Assembly (NCBI GenBank): GCA_029938505.1
Contig: JAOZUV010000041.1
Location: 1-10,563 of the forward strand
Length of the DNA stretch: 10,563 bases
Source: Bacteroidales bacterium
GTDB taxonomy: Bacteria; Bacteroidota; Bacteroidia; Bacteroidales; GCA-2711565
Direction: 5' to 3'
The notes under the pieces: generated by a model
Database searches by the model: none
Told to the model about the DNA's origin: nothing
What the model saw: the letters and a program-made list of their open reading frames with translations, nothing else
Position numbers and translations under genes: made by a program
Shown: in pieces, positions 1-7,327 of the stretch
Numbering within the stretch: the first letter of the stretch is position 1
Layout of the letters: every line of letters begins with the position of its first letter

Positions 1-232
1 CATCTTCATTTTCAACCCACTGAACAGCCAATTCATTTGTTCCTATAAAAGGGTCAGGAACAAGTCCATTAGCCATTAAATCTGTGTGTACTGTACCAGG
101 CACATTTGCAGCTAACCACTCATCGGTACCCGCTTGGCGGAACTCCCATGCAGCCACCCTTGTTTCTTGCTCACAACTATATACAATCAAACAAATGAAA
201 ATAACTGAAAAGAATTTGAGAATACTATTCAC
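1..232 (-). CDS. Beta-mannosidase, glycoside hydrolase family 2, lipoprotein (5' part only)
   Basis: Reading the minus strand from 232 to 1 gives 77 open codons that continue past the left edge. Residues 1-20 are a lipoprotein signal: a hydrophobic stretch ending in LIVYSC, with Cys20 as the likely lipidated residue. Mature residues 29-77 match the conserved N-terminal jelly-roll start of GH2 beta-mannosidases: WEFRQAG, then VPGTVHTDLMANGLVPDPF (44-62), then GTNELAVQWVENED (64-77). The family removes terminal beta-1,4-linked mannose from manno-oligosaccharides; the lipid anchor would place it on the periplasmic or outer-membrane face. The start is taken as GTG at 232-230 because no in-frame ATG exists between the upstream in-frame stop near 300 and the signal peptide, and GTG gives a normal signal length. 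The catalytic (beta/alpha)8 domain lies outside the window. It is transcribed divergently from the permease at 402. Family assignment is strong; the exact start is less sure. Confidence 0.88.
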   Translation of the reverse strand, partial: MNSILKFFSVIFICLIVYSCEQETRVAAWEFRQAGTDEWLAANVPGTVHTDLMANGLVPDPFIGTNELAVQWVENED

Positions 233-401
233 TATAGTTGATTTTGATGTTTTGACGACTAAACTTATTTTCCGAATTAAAAAGGATTTAATCCTCTACT
301 AATATAGAACAATTCTGTTTTTTAACAAATCATGATTACTTCCAATCTAATTTGAAATTATAGAATATCTTTATCGACTGATTATTTCAATTAATTGACG
401 A
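233..401. other. Divergent intergenic region with two short palindromes
   Basis: This 169-nt AT-rich spacer must hold the 5' signals of both the mannosidase (leftward) and the TSUP permease (rightward). I see no convincing TTTG/TAnnTTTG pair on either strand. Two dyads stand out: AGGATTTAATCCT at 283-295 (6-nt arms around one base) and the perfect palindrome TCAATTAATTGA at 387-398, ending 3 nt before the permease ATG. Both could be operators or chance in AT-rich DNA. Nothing else is recognisable here. Confidence 0.3.
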
Positions 402-1127
402 ATGAATTGGGTATTGATATTTATTATTGCCATTATTTTTGTTTCGGCTTTTGTTCGTTCGACTTTTGGTTTTGGTGATGCGCTAATTGCGATGCCATTA
501 CTAGCCTTATTCATCGGCTTAAATATTGCCACTCCTTTGGTTGGTTTATGTGCGGTGACTTATTCAATTCTAATACTATATAAAGAATGGCGACGTATTA
601 AATACAAGGATGTGGTAGTTTTAATTATCACAGCTTTTATCGGAATTCCCATCGGAATTTATTTTCTGAAAGAAAATTATGAGGGTATTATGAAATTGAT
701 ATTGGGTGGATTTATTGTTTTATTCGCCTTATTTAATATTTTCAAACCTAAACTTTTTTATCTAAAAAACAGTAAGTCAGCATTTTTATTCGGGTTTATT
801 TCAGGTATTTTAGGTGGTGCTTATAATACCAATGGGCCACCAATTGTTATTTATAGCGCATTACGAAGATGGGAACCCAAAACTTTTAGAGCCAGCATGC
901 AAGGCTATTTTTTACCTACCGGATTTATGATTGCTATGAGCCATGCCATTGGAGGATTGTGGACAAAAGAAGTTCTACTAAATTATGCCATTGTTTTACC
1001 ATTTATCATTTTGGCAGTATTTTTAGGGGGCTTGTTAAATAGAAAAATACAAAAAGACCAATTTAATATTTATATCTTCATTCTCTTGCTCATTATTGGT
1101 ACGTTACTAATTGCAAAAAGCCTCTAA
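402..1127 (+). CDS. TSUP (TauE/SafE) family membrane permease
   Basis: This 241-residue, almost wholly hydrophobic protein has about eight predicted membrane segments (roughly 3-19, 28-59 as a pair, 70-88, 96-113, 127-150, 166-183, 190-211 and 222-239). It shows the two-halves pattern of the TauE/SafE family: an N-terminal FGFGDALIAMPLL motif (22-34) and a second-half GGAYNTNGPPIVIY motif (138-151). Length is typical of the family, about 240-270 residues. Characterised relatives export sulfite, sulfoacetate or other small organic sulfur anions, or take up anions, but the substrate cannot be read from sequence and no sulfur-metabolism gene is nearby. The ATG at 402 begins the hydrophobic stretch directly and no Shine-Dalgarno precedes it. 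It lies alone, divergent from the mannosidase and 373 nt ahead of the ABC/RND operon, so it is probably a separate unit. Confidence 0.88.
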   Translation: MNWVLIFIIAIIFVSAFVRSTFGFGDALIAMPLLALFIGLNIATPLVGLCAVTYSILILYKEWRRIKYKDVVVLIITAFIGIPIGIYFLKENYEGIMKLILGGFIVLFALFNIFKPKLFYLKNSKSAFLFGFISGILGGAYNTNGPPIVIYSALRRWEPKTFRASMQGYFLPTGFMIAMSHAIGGLWTKEVLLNYAIVLPFIILAVFLGGLLNRKIQKDQFNIYIFILLLIIGTLLIAKSL

Positions 1128-1246
1128 TATACATTTCTAAGGGTTTTCCGAACAATATTAAAATTTGTACTTGATAGGCAAATAAAGACTGTATGTCTAA
1201 TAATCAATCAATTTCTTCCAAAAATTAAAAAAAGATTAAAGAAATA

Positions 1247-1278
1247 TTTGGAATTTCAAAATCAAGACTATACATTTG
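1247..1278 (+). promoter_or_regulatory. Bacteroidota-type promoter (-33 TTTG, -7 TACATTTG)
   Basis: TTTG at 1247-1250 is followed after 20 nt by TACATTTG at 1271-1278. This matches the known Bacteroidota housekeeping sigma consensus TTTG / TAnnTTTG with its usual spacing near 19-20 nt. It is the only full match I found between the permease and the ABC gene. The start of transcription would be expected a few bases downstream, around 1283-1287, inside the adjoining palindrome. It is the likely main promoter of the five-gene operon from 1501. Confidence 0.75.
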
Positions 1279-1279
1279 C

Positions 1280-1303
1280 AGTGTACTAATATAGTAATAC
1301 ACT
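1280..1303 (+). promoter_or_regulatory. Palindromic operator candidate, AGTGTA-N12-TACACT
   Basis: Perfect 6-nt arms AGTGTA (1280-1285) and TACACT (1298-1303) flank a 12-nt centre that is itself partly symmetric; 20 of 24 positions obey the dyad. It starts 2 nt after the -7 element and covers the expected transcription start, where a bound repressor would block initiation. From memory of the literature, GntR-family YtrA regulators of ABC transporter operons use AGTGTA-type half-sites, so a regulator of that kind is a reasonable guess. No regulator gene is present in this window. Confidence 0.6.
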
Positions 1304-1337
1304 TAATTATTCAAATAATAATAAAATTTTAAAAAAT

Positions 1338-1379
1338 ATGCTACTAAACTTTTATATGAAAATAAGTAAAGAAAGCTAA
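1338..1379 (+). CDS. Possible 13-codon leader peptide ORF
   Basis: Inside the presumed leader transcript an ATG at 1338 opens a 13-codon ORF reading MLLNFYMKISKES and ending with TAA at 1377-1379. Its stop codon lies within the 5' arm of the hairpin at 1372-1398, so a terminating or stalled ribosome would disrupt that stem. This layout resembles leader peptides that control some resistance and efflux genes by translation. An ORF this short in AT-rich DNA can easily arise by chance, and no ribosome binding site is visible. Confidence 0.22.
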   Translation: MLLNFYMKISKES

Positions 1380-1398
1380 TTAAAAAAATATTAGCTTT
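1372..1398 (+). promoter_or_regulatory. Leader hairpin with short T run (possible attenuator)
   Basis: AAAGCTAAT (1372-1380) and ATTAGCTTT (1390-1398) form a perfect 9-bp stem around a 9-nt loop. The 3' side runs into TTTT (1396-1399) before a G, so it is at best a weak intrinsic terminator. It lies about 85 nt after the expected transcription start and 100 nt before the ABC ATPase ATG, a position suited to attenuation or mRNA stabilisation. Confidence 0.42.
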
Positions 1399-1406
1399 TG
1401 TCTGTA

Positions 1407-1427
1407 ACGATGCAGAAACTTCATCGT
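1407..1427 (+). other. Second leader hairpin
   Basis: ACGATG (1407-1412) and CATCGT (1422-1427) can pair into a 6-bp stem with a 9-nt loop. No T run follows, so this is not a terminator. It lies 8 nt beyond the first hairpin in the same leader. Its role, if any, is unknown. Confidence 0.3.
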
Positions 1428-1500
1428 CTAAACATTAAATAAAGGGTTTTATAAGGTATTAATTTAAAGACCTACATAAGCAAAAAATTATAACGACTGA

Positions 1501-2382
1501 ATGAAAATAGAAATTGATAACTTAAGTCAGGTTTATAAAAACGGGAAAAAAGCTCTTTCTGACGTAGATCTGGAAATTGAAAGTGGGATGTTCGGACTTT
1601 TAGGGCCAAATGGTGCAGGGAAATCAAGTTTGATGAGGATATTGGTTACCATTTTAAAACCAAGTACTGGCATTGTTAAAATTGACAATTATGATTTGAT
1701 TAAAAACCGCAAGGAAATCAGACAAATGTTGGGCTATTTACCACAAGATTTTCGTTTTTTCAGCAAATTAAAAACATGGGAATTTTTAGATTATGCAGCT
1801 GGTCTTTCGGGCTTAAACAAGAAAAAAGATCGCTTAGCAAAAGTTGATGAATGGTTGGAAAAAGTTGGTTTATTTGATTTTCGTGAAAGAGATGCAAATA
1901 AACTCTCAGGTGGTATGAAAAGACGCCTCGGGATTGCACAAGCATTAATTGGTGAACCCAAAATCATTGTTGTGGATGAACCAACCACTGGCCTTGATCC
2001 TGAAGAAAGAATTCGTTTTAGAAATATCCTTTCTGAACTTAGTCAAAAAGATGTAATTATTGTATTATCAACTCATATTGTGGGTGATATTTCGAGTGTT
2101 TGTAACGACCTTGCTTTACTAAATAATGGTTATGTTGAGTTTACGGGATCTCCTGAAGAACTTATTAATAAAGCCAAAGGTCATGTATGGCAGGTAACCA
2201 CATCTGGATACGAATACGATGTTCTTAAAAATAAGTATGCTGTAATTTCGACTATCCCAACTGAGGAAGGATGGGAAGTACAATTGGTAGGCGATACCAT
2301 TGAAGCAAAAGATGCAATCGAAATTGAACCCAATCTTGAACATGCCTATGTTTATTATATGGAATATCTTACTAAGCATTAA
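1501..2382 (+). CDS. ABC transporter ATP-binding protein
   Basis: This 293-residue cytoplasmic ATPase would power the permease encoded next to it. The nucleotide-binding domain (about 1-215) is complete. It has Walker A GPNGAGKS (35-42), Q-loop LPQD with Gln82, signature LSGGM (135-139), Walker B IIVVDE (155-160) with catalytic Glu160, D-loop GLD (164-166) and H-loop His192 in STHIV. The remaining 80 or so residues form the accessory C-terminal extension seen in ATPases that pair with ABC-2 exporters; no second ATPase domain is present, so a homodimer is expected. The ATG at 1501 starts the conserved first strand (MKIEIDNLSQVY) and has no Shine-Dalgarno. It is the first gene of the apparent operon, behind the 1247-1278 promoter and its long leader, and 41 nt before the permease. 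Its fold and activity are clear, its substrate is not. Confidence 0.95.
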   Translation: MKIEIDNLSQVYKNGKKALSDVDLEIESGMFGLLGPNGAGKSSLMRILVTILKPSTGIVKIDNYDLIKNRKEIRQMLGYLPQDFRFFSKLKTWEFLDYAAGLSGLNKKKDRLAKVDEWLEKVGLFDFRERDANKLSGGMKRRLGIAQALIGEPKIIVVDEPTTGLDPEERIRFRNILSELSQKDVIIVLSTHIVGDISSVCNDLALLNNGYVEFTGSPEELINKAKGHVWQVTTSGYEYDVLKNKYAVISTIPTEEGWEVQLVGDTIEAKDAIEIEPNLEHAYVYYMEYLTKH

Positions 2383-2423
2383 AAAAAAATATCAATTAAA
2401 GCTCTTAATAAAGATAAATATAG

Positions 2424-5400
2424 ATGTTAGTATCAAAAAAAATAAAAACAATTGCTCATTTTGAAATGAAGACTCTTTTCAGATCTTGGTTTTTCAGGAT
2501 TTTTGCAGGTCTTTCTATCGTTAGTTTGGGCATTTTTAATATCGCTGTATTTAGTGAGTCAAGTGGTGCTCCATGGCTCTTTCGCGCCCTTCCAGGAAAC
2601 ATTCCTTATGTTAATCTATTGGTTTTAAATTTAGGGCAAGCCATAGTCGCTGTTTTTTTGGCTTCTGAATTTTTGAAACAAGATCGAAAAAACGATACCG
2701 TTGAAGTAATTTATGCTCGATCGATGACCAATGCCGAATACATCATTGGGAAATCCTTAGGGATTTTATACGTTTTTCTAATTCTAAACTTATTTATCCT
2801 TTTAATGGGTATGGGATTTTCATTCCTCTCAAGCGACTCATCGAAAGGAATTGGGGAGTATTTTCTCTATCCATTGCTGATAAGTGTGCCCACATTGGTA
2901 TTTATTTTGGGTCTTGCATTTAGTATGATGATCTTGTTTAAGAACCAAGCCATCACTTTTATTGTTTTGCTTGGTTATATTGCTTTAACTATTTTTTATC
3001 TGAATAATAAATTTTATCATCTTTTCGATTATATCGCTTATAAAGTACCAATGATGCATTCAGGTATTACTGGTTTCGGAAATTTTGAAGAGATTGTCAT
3101 TCATCGAAGTATTTATTTTTTCCTTGGCCTAGGATTGATCTTCTTAACAATTTTTAAATTAAGTCGCTTGCCTCAAGCAAAAAGATTAACCTCACTCCCA
3201 CTCTTTATAGGTATAATATTTTTAGCTGTTGGAGGATTACTAATCAATAAATATATCGGTTTAAAACAAGGTAGTGTTGATTTAAAAAAACAAATGATTT
3301 CTTTAAATAATCAATACGCTTTTGCAGCTAAAGTTGAGGTTAAAGAAAACAATATAACTTTTGATCATCAAGGAGAACAAATACAAGTAAAATCTGAATT
3401 AAACATCTTGAATAATTCAGGAGAAAGTATTGACACATTAATTTTTAATCTAAACCCATCTCTTCAAATAGCATCCATAAAATTGGATAATAAAAATATT
3501 AATTTTAAAAGAAACTTACAAATTATTCAATTAATCCCCTCTTCCCCAATTTCAAACTTATCTTCTCATAAAATAAGCTTTGAGTATGAAGGAAGCATTG
3601 ATGAACGAACTCATTTTCTGGATCTGGACATAGACGAATTTGAGAACGATTTTAATCTGGGGATTTTCAGGGTTCGTAAACGTTTTGCATTTTTAAAAGA
3701 AGATTTTGTTTGCTTAACCAGAGAATCACTTTGGTATCCAACTTCTGGTGTTACTTATGCAACAAATCGGCCAGCTTATTTTTCGCCCGATTTTACAGAA
3801 TTCACATTAAATGTAAAAACAACTGAAGGTCTCACAGCTATATCTCAAGGTGAATCAAGTAGTAGCAGCCCAGGAAAATTTAGCTTTAAACCAGAATATC
3901 CATTAACACAAATTAGTTTATTGATTGGTGATTATAAAAAAGTAAGTACAACTATCGATAATATTGAATACGGAATTTATGCCATTAAAGGAAATGAATT
4001 TTTTGAGCAGCATTTTACAGATATATCAGATAGTTTACCTGGAATGATCCGCGATTTGAAAAACGAATATGAAACAGCAAATGGTCTTGAGTATCCATTT
4101 AAACGTTTTTATTTAGCTGAAGTCCCTGTTCATTTTGCCTTGGATAAACACATTTATTCTCTTAGCAGTGATGCGGTTCAACCCGAAATTATGTTTTATC
4201 CTGAAAAGGGGGTCACCTTGGAAGAAACCGATTTTAAAAAACGTAAAAAACGTTTTGAGAGACGAATGAAAAGAGATAATGAAGAAGTGACTCCACAAGA
4301 CCTCCAGGCTAGAATCTTTAAACGCTTTATCCGTGGTAATTATATGGCTAATCATCAAGAATCGTATATGTACGAAGAAATCATGGATCGAAATACATTT
4401 ACTCTTTTCCCAAATTATTACAATTTTGTAAGCCAGCTTAAAAGTGAAGATTGGCCAATGCTAGATCTCTCTTTAGGAATTTACTTGAAAGAAAGAAATG
4501 CCAATGATGTGCAACGTTTCCGTTGGTTTTTTACAGATATTAACAAAGGTGAGCGGATCAATCTTGAACTCAAAGATGCTTCGCTTAAAGAAATAATGGA
4601 GTCAGGCTTATACGCTAAAGATGACGATTTGGATGAGGATGAAAAAATTAAATTAAATGACATTATCCAAGCCAAAGGAAATCATCTCTTTAATCTCTTT
4701 AGGGCCCGTTATGGATCAGCTAAGTTCAATAGCGTATTAAATCAGTTCGTAAAAAACAATACTCATCAAAGCTTTTCATTTCAGGATTTAAATCAAGTCT
4801 TTGAAACAAACTTTAACAATAATATCCAAATAGAGGTGAAAGAATGGCATGAAACAAAAATGCTTCCTGGTTTCTTGATAAAAGATTTAGAGTCATACAA
4901 AGTAATGGATGGTGATTTCACAAAATATCAAGTGAAATTTAAAATCTCTAATCCTGAAACAGTTGACGGACTCGTTACTTTTATAGCTGATTTAGAAAAT
5001 CAAGAGACTAAAAATGAAGACAATCAAGTGCTTCCAGACTTTACTCAAAAAATATATATCCCATCGGAAAAATCACTTGAAATTGGCTATATTTTCAATA
5101 ATGAGCCTTCACGGATTAATTTTTTCACTCATATTTCTGAGAACCTCCCCAATAACCTAGTTTATGATCTTGACAAAAGTGAAGATGTTAAAAACCTAAA
5201 CGGCTTTGAAGGTCAAAGAGAGACTGAATTTTTCAGTAACTTAGAAGAAGGCAATTCTATTATTGTTGATAATGAAGATGAAGGTTTTAGTTTTCATCAG
5301 GATTTACATAAAAGCTATTTAAAAACACTGGTAGATAAGAACCGAGAAGAAGGATACAAATATAAGGGAGTCCGTTGGTGGAATCCGCCAGCTGAATGGA

Positions 5401-5771
5401 CTCCTGTTGTGCGATCGGGCTTTTATGGAAAATATGTACGTTCGGCTTATTACACACATTCTGGAAGTGGCGACCGAACAGCAAACTGGAATGCAAATAT
5501 TACTGAATCGGCTTATTATGATATTTATTGCCATATTGAAAAGATCAATATTTTTAGAAGAAGATCGAGAAATAACGCAGCTAGTTTTAATTTCAAAATT
5601 CATCATGAAGAAGGAATTCAAGACATCGTATTACTTGATAAAGATGTAGAGAATGGGTGGAACTATATGGGTACATTCTTTATCACACCAGAAACATCAA
5701 TTGTTGAAATGACGAATAAATCAAGAGGCACTATGATATCGGCAGATGCCATTAAATGGGTAAAAAACTAA
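2424..5771 (+). CDS. ABC-2 type permease fused to an M1-aminopeptidase-like region and a C-terminal golvesin-like domain
   Basis: This 1115-residue inner-membrane protein has three parts. Residues 1-275 are an ABC-2 permease with about seven membrane segments (near 23-43, 62-83, 112-136, 147-171, 174-193, 229-246 and 257-275); the cytoplasmic stretch EFLKQDRKNDTVEVI (82-96) and the later EYIIGK (105-110) are typical of this family. Residues of about 290-910 resemble the extracytoplasmic portion of Bacteroidota permease/M1-aminopeptidase fusions: a beta-rich N-terminal part (300-510), then a mainly helical part with RFYLAEVPVHF (561-571) where M1 enzymes approach the active site. No HEXXH zinc motif occurs anywhere, and the expected place holds a charged helical stretch (597-650) instead. 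A catalytic peptidase is therefore unlikely. Residues of about 982-1115 look like a golvesin/xanthan-lyase C-terminal-type beta domain (SAYYDIYCHI, NGWNYMGTFF, SADAIKWV). It pairs with the preceding ATPase. The substrate is unknown; the domain limits are read by eye. Confidence 0.82.
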   Translation: MLVSKKIKTIAHFEMKTLFRSWFFRIFAGLSIVSLGIFNIAVFSESSGAPWLFRALPGNIPYVNLLVLNLGQAIVAVFLASEFLKQDRKNDTVEVIYARSMTNAEYIIGKSLGILYVFLILNLFILLMGMGFSFLSSDSSKGIGEYFLYPLLISVPTLVFILGLAFSMMILFKNQAITFIVLLGYIALTIFYLNNKFYHLFDYIAYKVPMMHSGITGFGNFEEIVIHRSIYFFLGLGLIFLTIFKLSRLPQAKRLTSLPLFIGIIFLAVGGLLINKYIGLKQGSVDLKKQMISLNNQYAFAAKVEVKENNITFDHQGEQIQVKSELNILNNSGESIDTLIFNLNPSLQIASIKLDNKNINFKRNLQIIQLIPSSPISNLSSHKISFEYEGSIDERTHFLDLDIDEFENDFNLGIFRVRKRFAFLKEDFVCLTRESLWYPTSGVTYATNRPAYFSPDFTEFTLNVKTTEGLTAISQGESSSSSPGKFSFKPEYPLTQISLLIGDYKKVSTTIDNIEYGIYAIKGNEFFEQHFTDISDSLPGMIRDLKNEYETANGLEYPFKRFYLAEVPVHFALDKHIYSLSSDAVQPEIMFYPEKGVTLEETDFKKRKKRFERRMKRDNEEVTPQDLQARIFKRFIRGNYMANHQESYMYEEIMDRNTFTLFPNYYNFVSQLKSEDWPMLDLSLGIYLKERNANDVQRFRWFFTDINKGERINLELKDASLKEIMESGLYAKDDDLDEDEKIKLNDIIQAKGNHLFNLFRARYGSAKFNSVLNQFVKNNTHQSFSFQDLNQVFETNFNNNIQIEVKEWHETKMLPGFLIKDLESYKVMDGDFTKYQVKFKISNPETVDGLVTFIADLENQETKNEDNQVLPDFTQKIYIPSEKSLEIGYIFNNEPSRINFFTHISENLPNNLVYDLDKSEDVKNLNGFEGQRETEFFSNLEEGNSIIVDNEDEGFSFHQDLHKSYLKTLVDKNREEGYKYKGVRWWNPPAEWTPVVRSGFYGKYVRSAYYTHSGSGDRTANWNANITESAYYDIYCHIEKINIFRRRSRNNAASFNFKIHHEEGIQDIVLLDKDVENGWNYMGTFFITPETSIVEMTNKSRGTMISADAIKWVKN

Positions 5772-5801
5772 ATTGTAAATACTATCAAAAAATTAAAATA
5801 T

Positions 5802-7280
5802 ATGAAACGCACAAAATTGATTATTCTGACACTCTTGCTTAGCGTTGGATGTTATACTGCTTTTTCGCAGAAAACGGTGAGTCTTGAAGAAGCACTAGAA
5901 ATTGCATTTGAAAACAGTCCAGATATTCAACGATCACGATTGAATATTGAGCGGAATAAAGAATTATTAAACGCTCAATTAGCTTCCTTAAAATCAAAAT
6001 TTGCACTAGATGTTACACCTTTTTCTTATAGCAAACGGGATAATTATGATGATCAATTCTCAACCTGGTATAATAGCGAAACCAAAAAATTTTCCAGTCA
6101 GTTTTCAGTAGTTCAACCTATTAAAGCATTAGACGGAACATTGTCGCTGATAAATAGTTTCGAATACCACGATAATGTATCCACTACTGGTTCGGACTTT
6201 GGTTTTTATAATAATTTGTACATACAATACCGACAACCACTTTTTATGTACAATCAAACAAAAATGAATTTAAGTCGAAATCAGCTTAATCTGGAAAATG
6301 CAACTCTAGCATATTCAATTGAAATGCTGAATATGGAGAAATATGTTACCCAAGCCTTTTACGATATTTATCAAAAACAGATGTCCTTACAGATTGCTAA
6401 AGAAGATTTTGATAACCAAAAAATCAGTATGGAGATCACTGAAAGTAAAGTAGAGGGACAATTATCAGCAAGAGAAGAATTGTATCAAGCCGAGTTAAAT
6501 TATACAACTAGCCAATCTAACCTTGAAGATCAAAAAGTTGCTCTCGAAAATTCAAAAGATGAATTTAAAAGACTATTAGGAATTTCTCTCGATGAAGAGA
6601 TCGAAGTTACGGCAGATATTCAATACAAAGAAGTGGCTGTTAATCTTCGACAAGCTGTTGATAATGGTCTTAAACAAAGATTAGAACTTCAACAAAAAGA
6701 AATTAATATTACCAATGCTCAATTTGATCTGATTCAAACATCTGCCAATAATAAATTTAAAGGAGATGTCAGTCTATCGATGGGATTTACTGGTACTAGC
6801 GAAGTTTTTTCAGATATATATAACACTCCATCAAAAAGTCCTCAGGCAAGCATAACCTTCTCAATTCCTTTATTTGATTGGGGAGAACGTAAAGCAAGAA
6901 TTAGGGCTGCTGAACTTTCATTGGAGTCAACCAGAATCGATCTTAAAGATTTAGAGAATGACATCATCATCAATATTCGTAAAGTATATCGAAACTTAAA
7001 TAACTTGATTCGCCAAATTGGAATAGCTGATCAAAATGAGCGCAATGCACAATTGACTTACGAAATAAATTTGGAACGCTATAAAAGTGGTGACCTAACC
7101 AGTATCGATTTAGAACGCTTTCAAAATCAACTTTCTGAAAAGAAAATGAATAGAGCTAATGCCTTGATTAGTTATAAACTTGAATTATTAAATCTGAAAA
7201 TACAATCGCTTTGGGACTTTGAAAATAACAGGTCATTTGTCCCACAAGAATTGCAGGAAAATATGATAACTGAAAAATAA
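5802..7280 (+). CDS. TolC-family outer membrane efflux protein
   Basis: This 492-residue protein would form the outer-membrane channel and periplasmic tunnel of a tripartite exporter. Residues 1-22 are a signal peptide (basic MKRTK, hydrophobic core, cleavage likely after AFS at 20-22). A Cys17 in LSVGC gives a weak alternative lipobox. The mature part starts with SLEEALEIAFENSPDI, the classic TolC/OEP opening. It has two repeats, each with long coiled-coil helices and a beta-hairpin; the strands are visible at YIQYRQPLF (140-148) and at QASITFSIPLFDWGERKAR (about 347-365), the second being the family's hallmark. Length is normal for the family. It lies 30 nt after the ABC permease and 47 nt before the membrane-fusion protein, and most likely serves the RND pump; sharing it with the ABC transporter is possible but unsupported. 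The start is the only ATG giving a full signal peptide. Confidence 0.93.
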   Translation: MKRTKLIILTLLLSVGCYTAFSQKTVSLEEALEIAFENSPDIQRSRLNIERNKELLNAQLASLKSKFALDVTPFSYSKRDNYDDQFSTWYNSETKKFSSQFSVVQPIKALDGTLSLINSFEYHDNVSTTGSDFGFYNNLYIQYRQPLFMYNQTKMNLSRNQLNLENATLAYSIEMLNMEKYVTQAFYDIYQKQMSLQIAKEDFDNQKISMEITESKVEGQLSAREELYQAELNYTTSQSNLEDQKVALENSKDEFKRLLGISLDEEIEVTADIQYKEVAVNLRQAVDNGLKQRLELQQKEINITNAQFDLIQTSANNKFKGDVSLSMGFTGTSEVFSDIYNTPSKSPQASITFSIPLFDWGERKARIRAAELSLESTRIDLKDLENDIIINIRKVYRNLNNLIRQIGIADQNERNAQLTYEINLERYKSGDLTSIDLERFQNQLSEKKMNRANALISYKLELLNLKIQSLWDFENNRSFVPQELQENMITEK

Positions 7281-7308
7281 GAATCAAAAAAACGAACAAA
7301 GTAAATAA

Positions 7309-7326
7309 CCATACAAACCATACAAA
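7309..7326 (+). repeat. Tandem 9-nt duplication ahead of the fusion-protein start
   Basis: The unit CCATACAAA occurs twice head to tail (7309-7317 and 7318-7326), ending directly at the ATG of the membrane-fusion protein at 7328. It fills the place where a ribosome binding site would be, and no Shine-Dalgarno is seen. It is probably a small replication-slippage duplication; changes in copy number could shift the initiation context, but that is a guess. Confidence 0.6.
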
Positions 7327-7327
7327 A

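Larger units (their letters stand above)
1128..1500. other. 373-nt intergenic control region upstream of the ABC/RND operon
   Basis: The first part (1128-1246) shows no gene and no clear intrinsic terminator for the permease; only a weak AGAC/GTCT dyad near 1189-1201 is visible. The second part carries a Bacteroidota-type promoter, an overlapping palindrome, a possible leader ORF and two hairpins, listed separately. Transcription from that promoter would give an untranslated leader of roughly 215 nt before the ABC ATPase start at 1501, which is long. No tRNA, known riboswitch core or mobile-element end was recognised. Confidence 0.6.

Noticed and set aside
84..302. 72-codon plus-strand ORF at the left edge
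   Set aside because: It lies antisense to the mannosidase start; the minus-strand reading gives the conserved GH2 sequence and lipoprotein signal, while this ORF has no recognisable feature.
360..401. Possible promoter for the TSUP gene (TTTG and TATCTTTA near 350-375)
   Set aside because: The spacing between the two elements is about 11 nt, not about 20, and the -7 box lacks the final G.
1128..1210. Intrinsic terminator after the TSUP gene
   Set aside because: Only an AGAC/GTCT 4-bp dyad with no T run was found, too weak to call.
5319..5649. Overlapping alternative-frame ORFs (100 codons minus, 80 codons plus) in the permease 3' end
   Set aside because: The main frame is open through the region and encodes a coherent beta domain ending in the gene's natural stop; the others show no domain and no start context.
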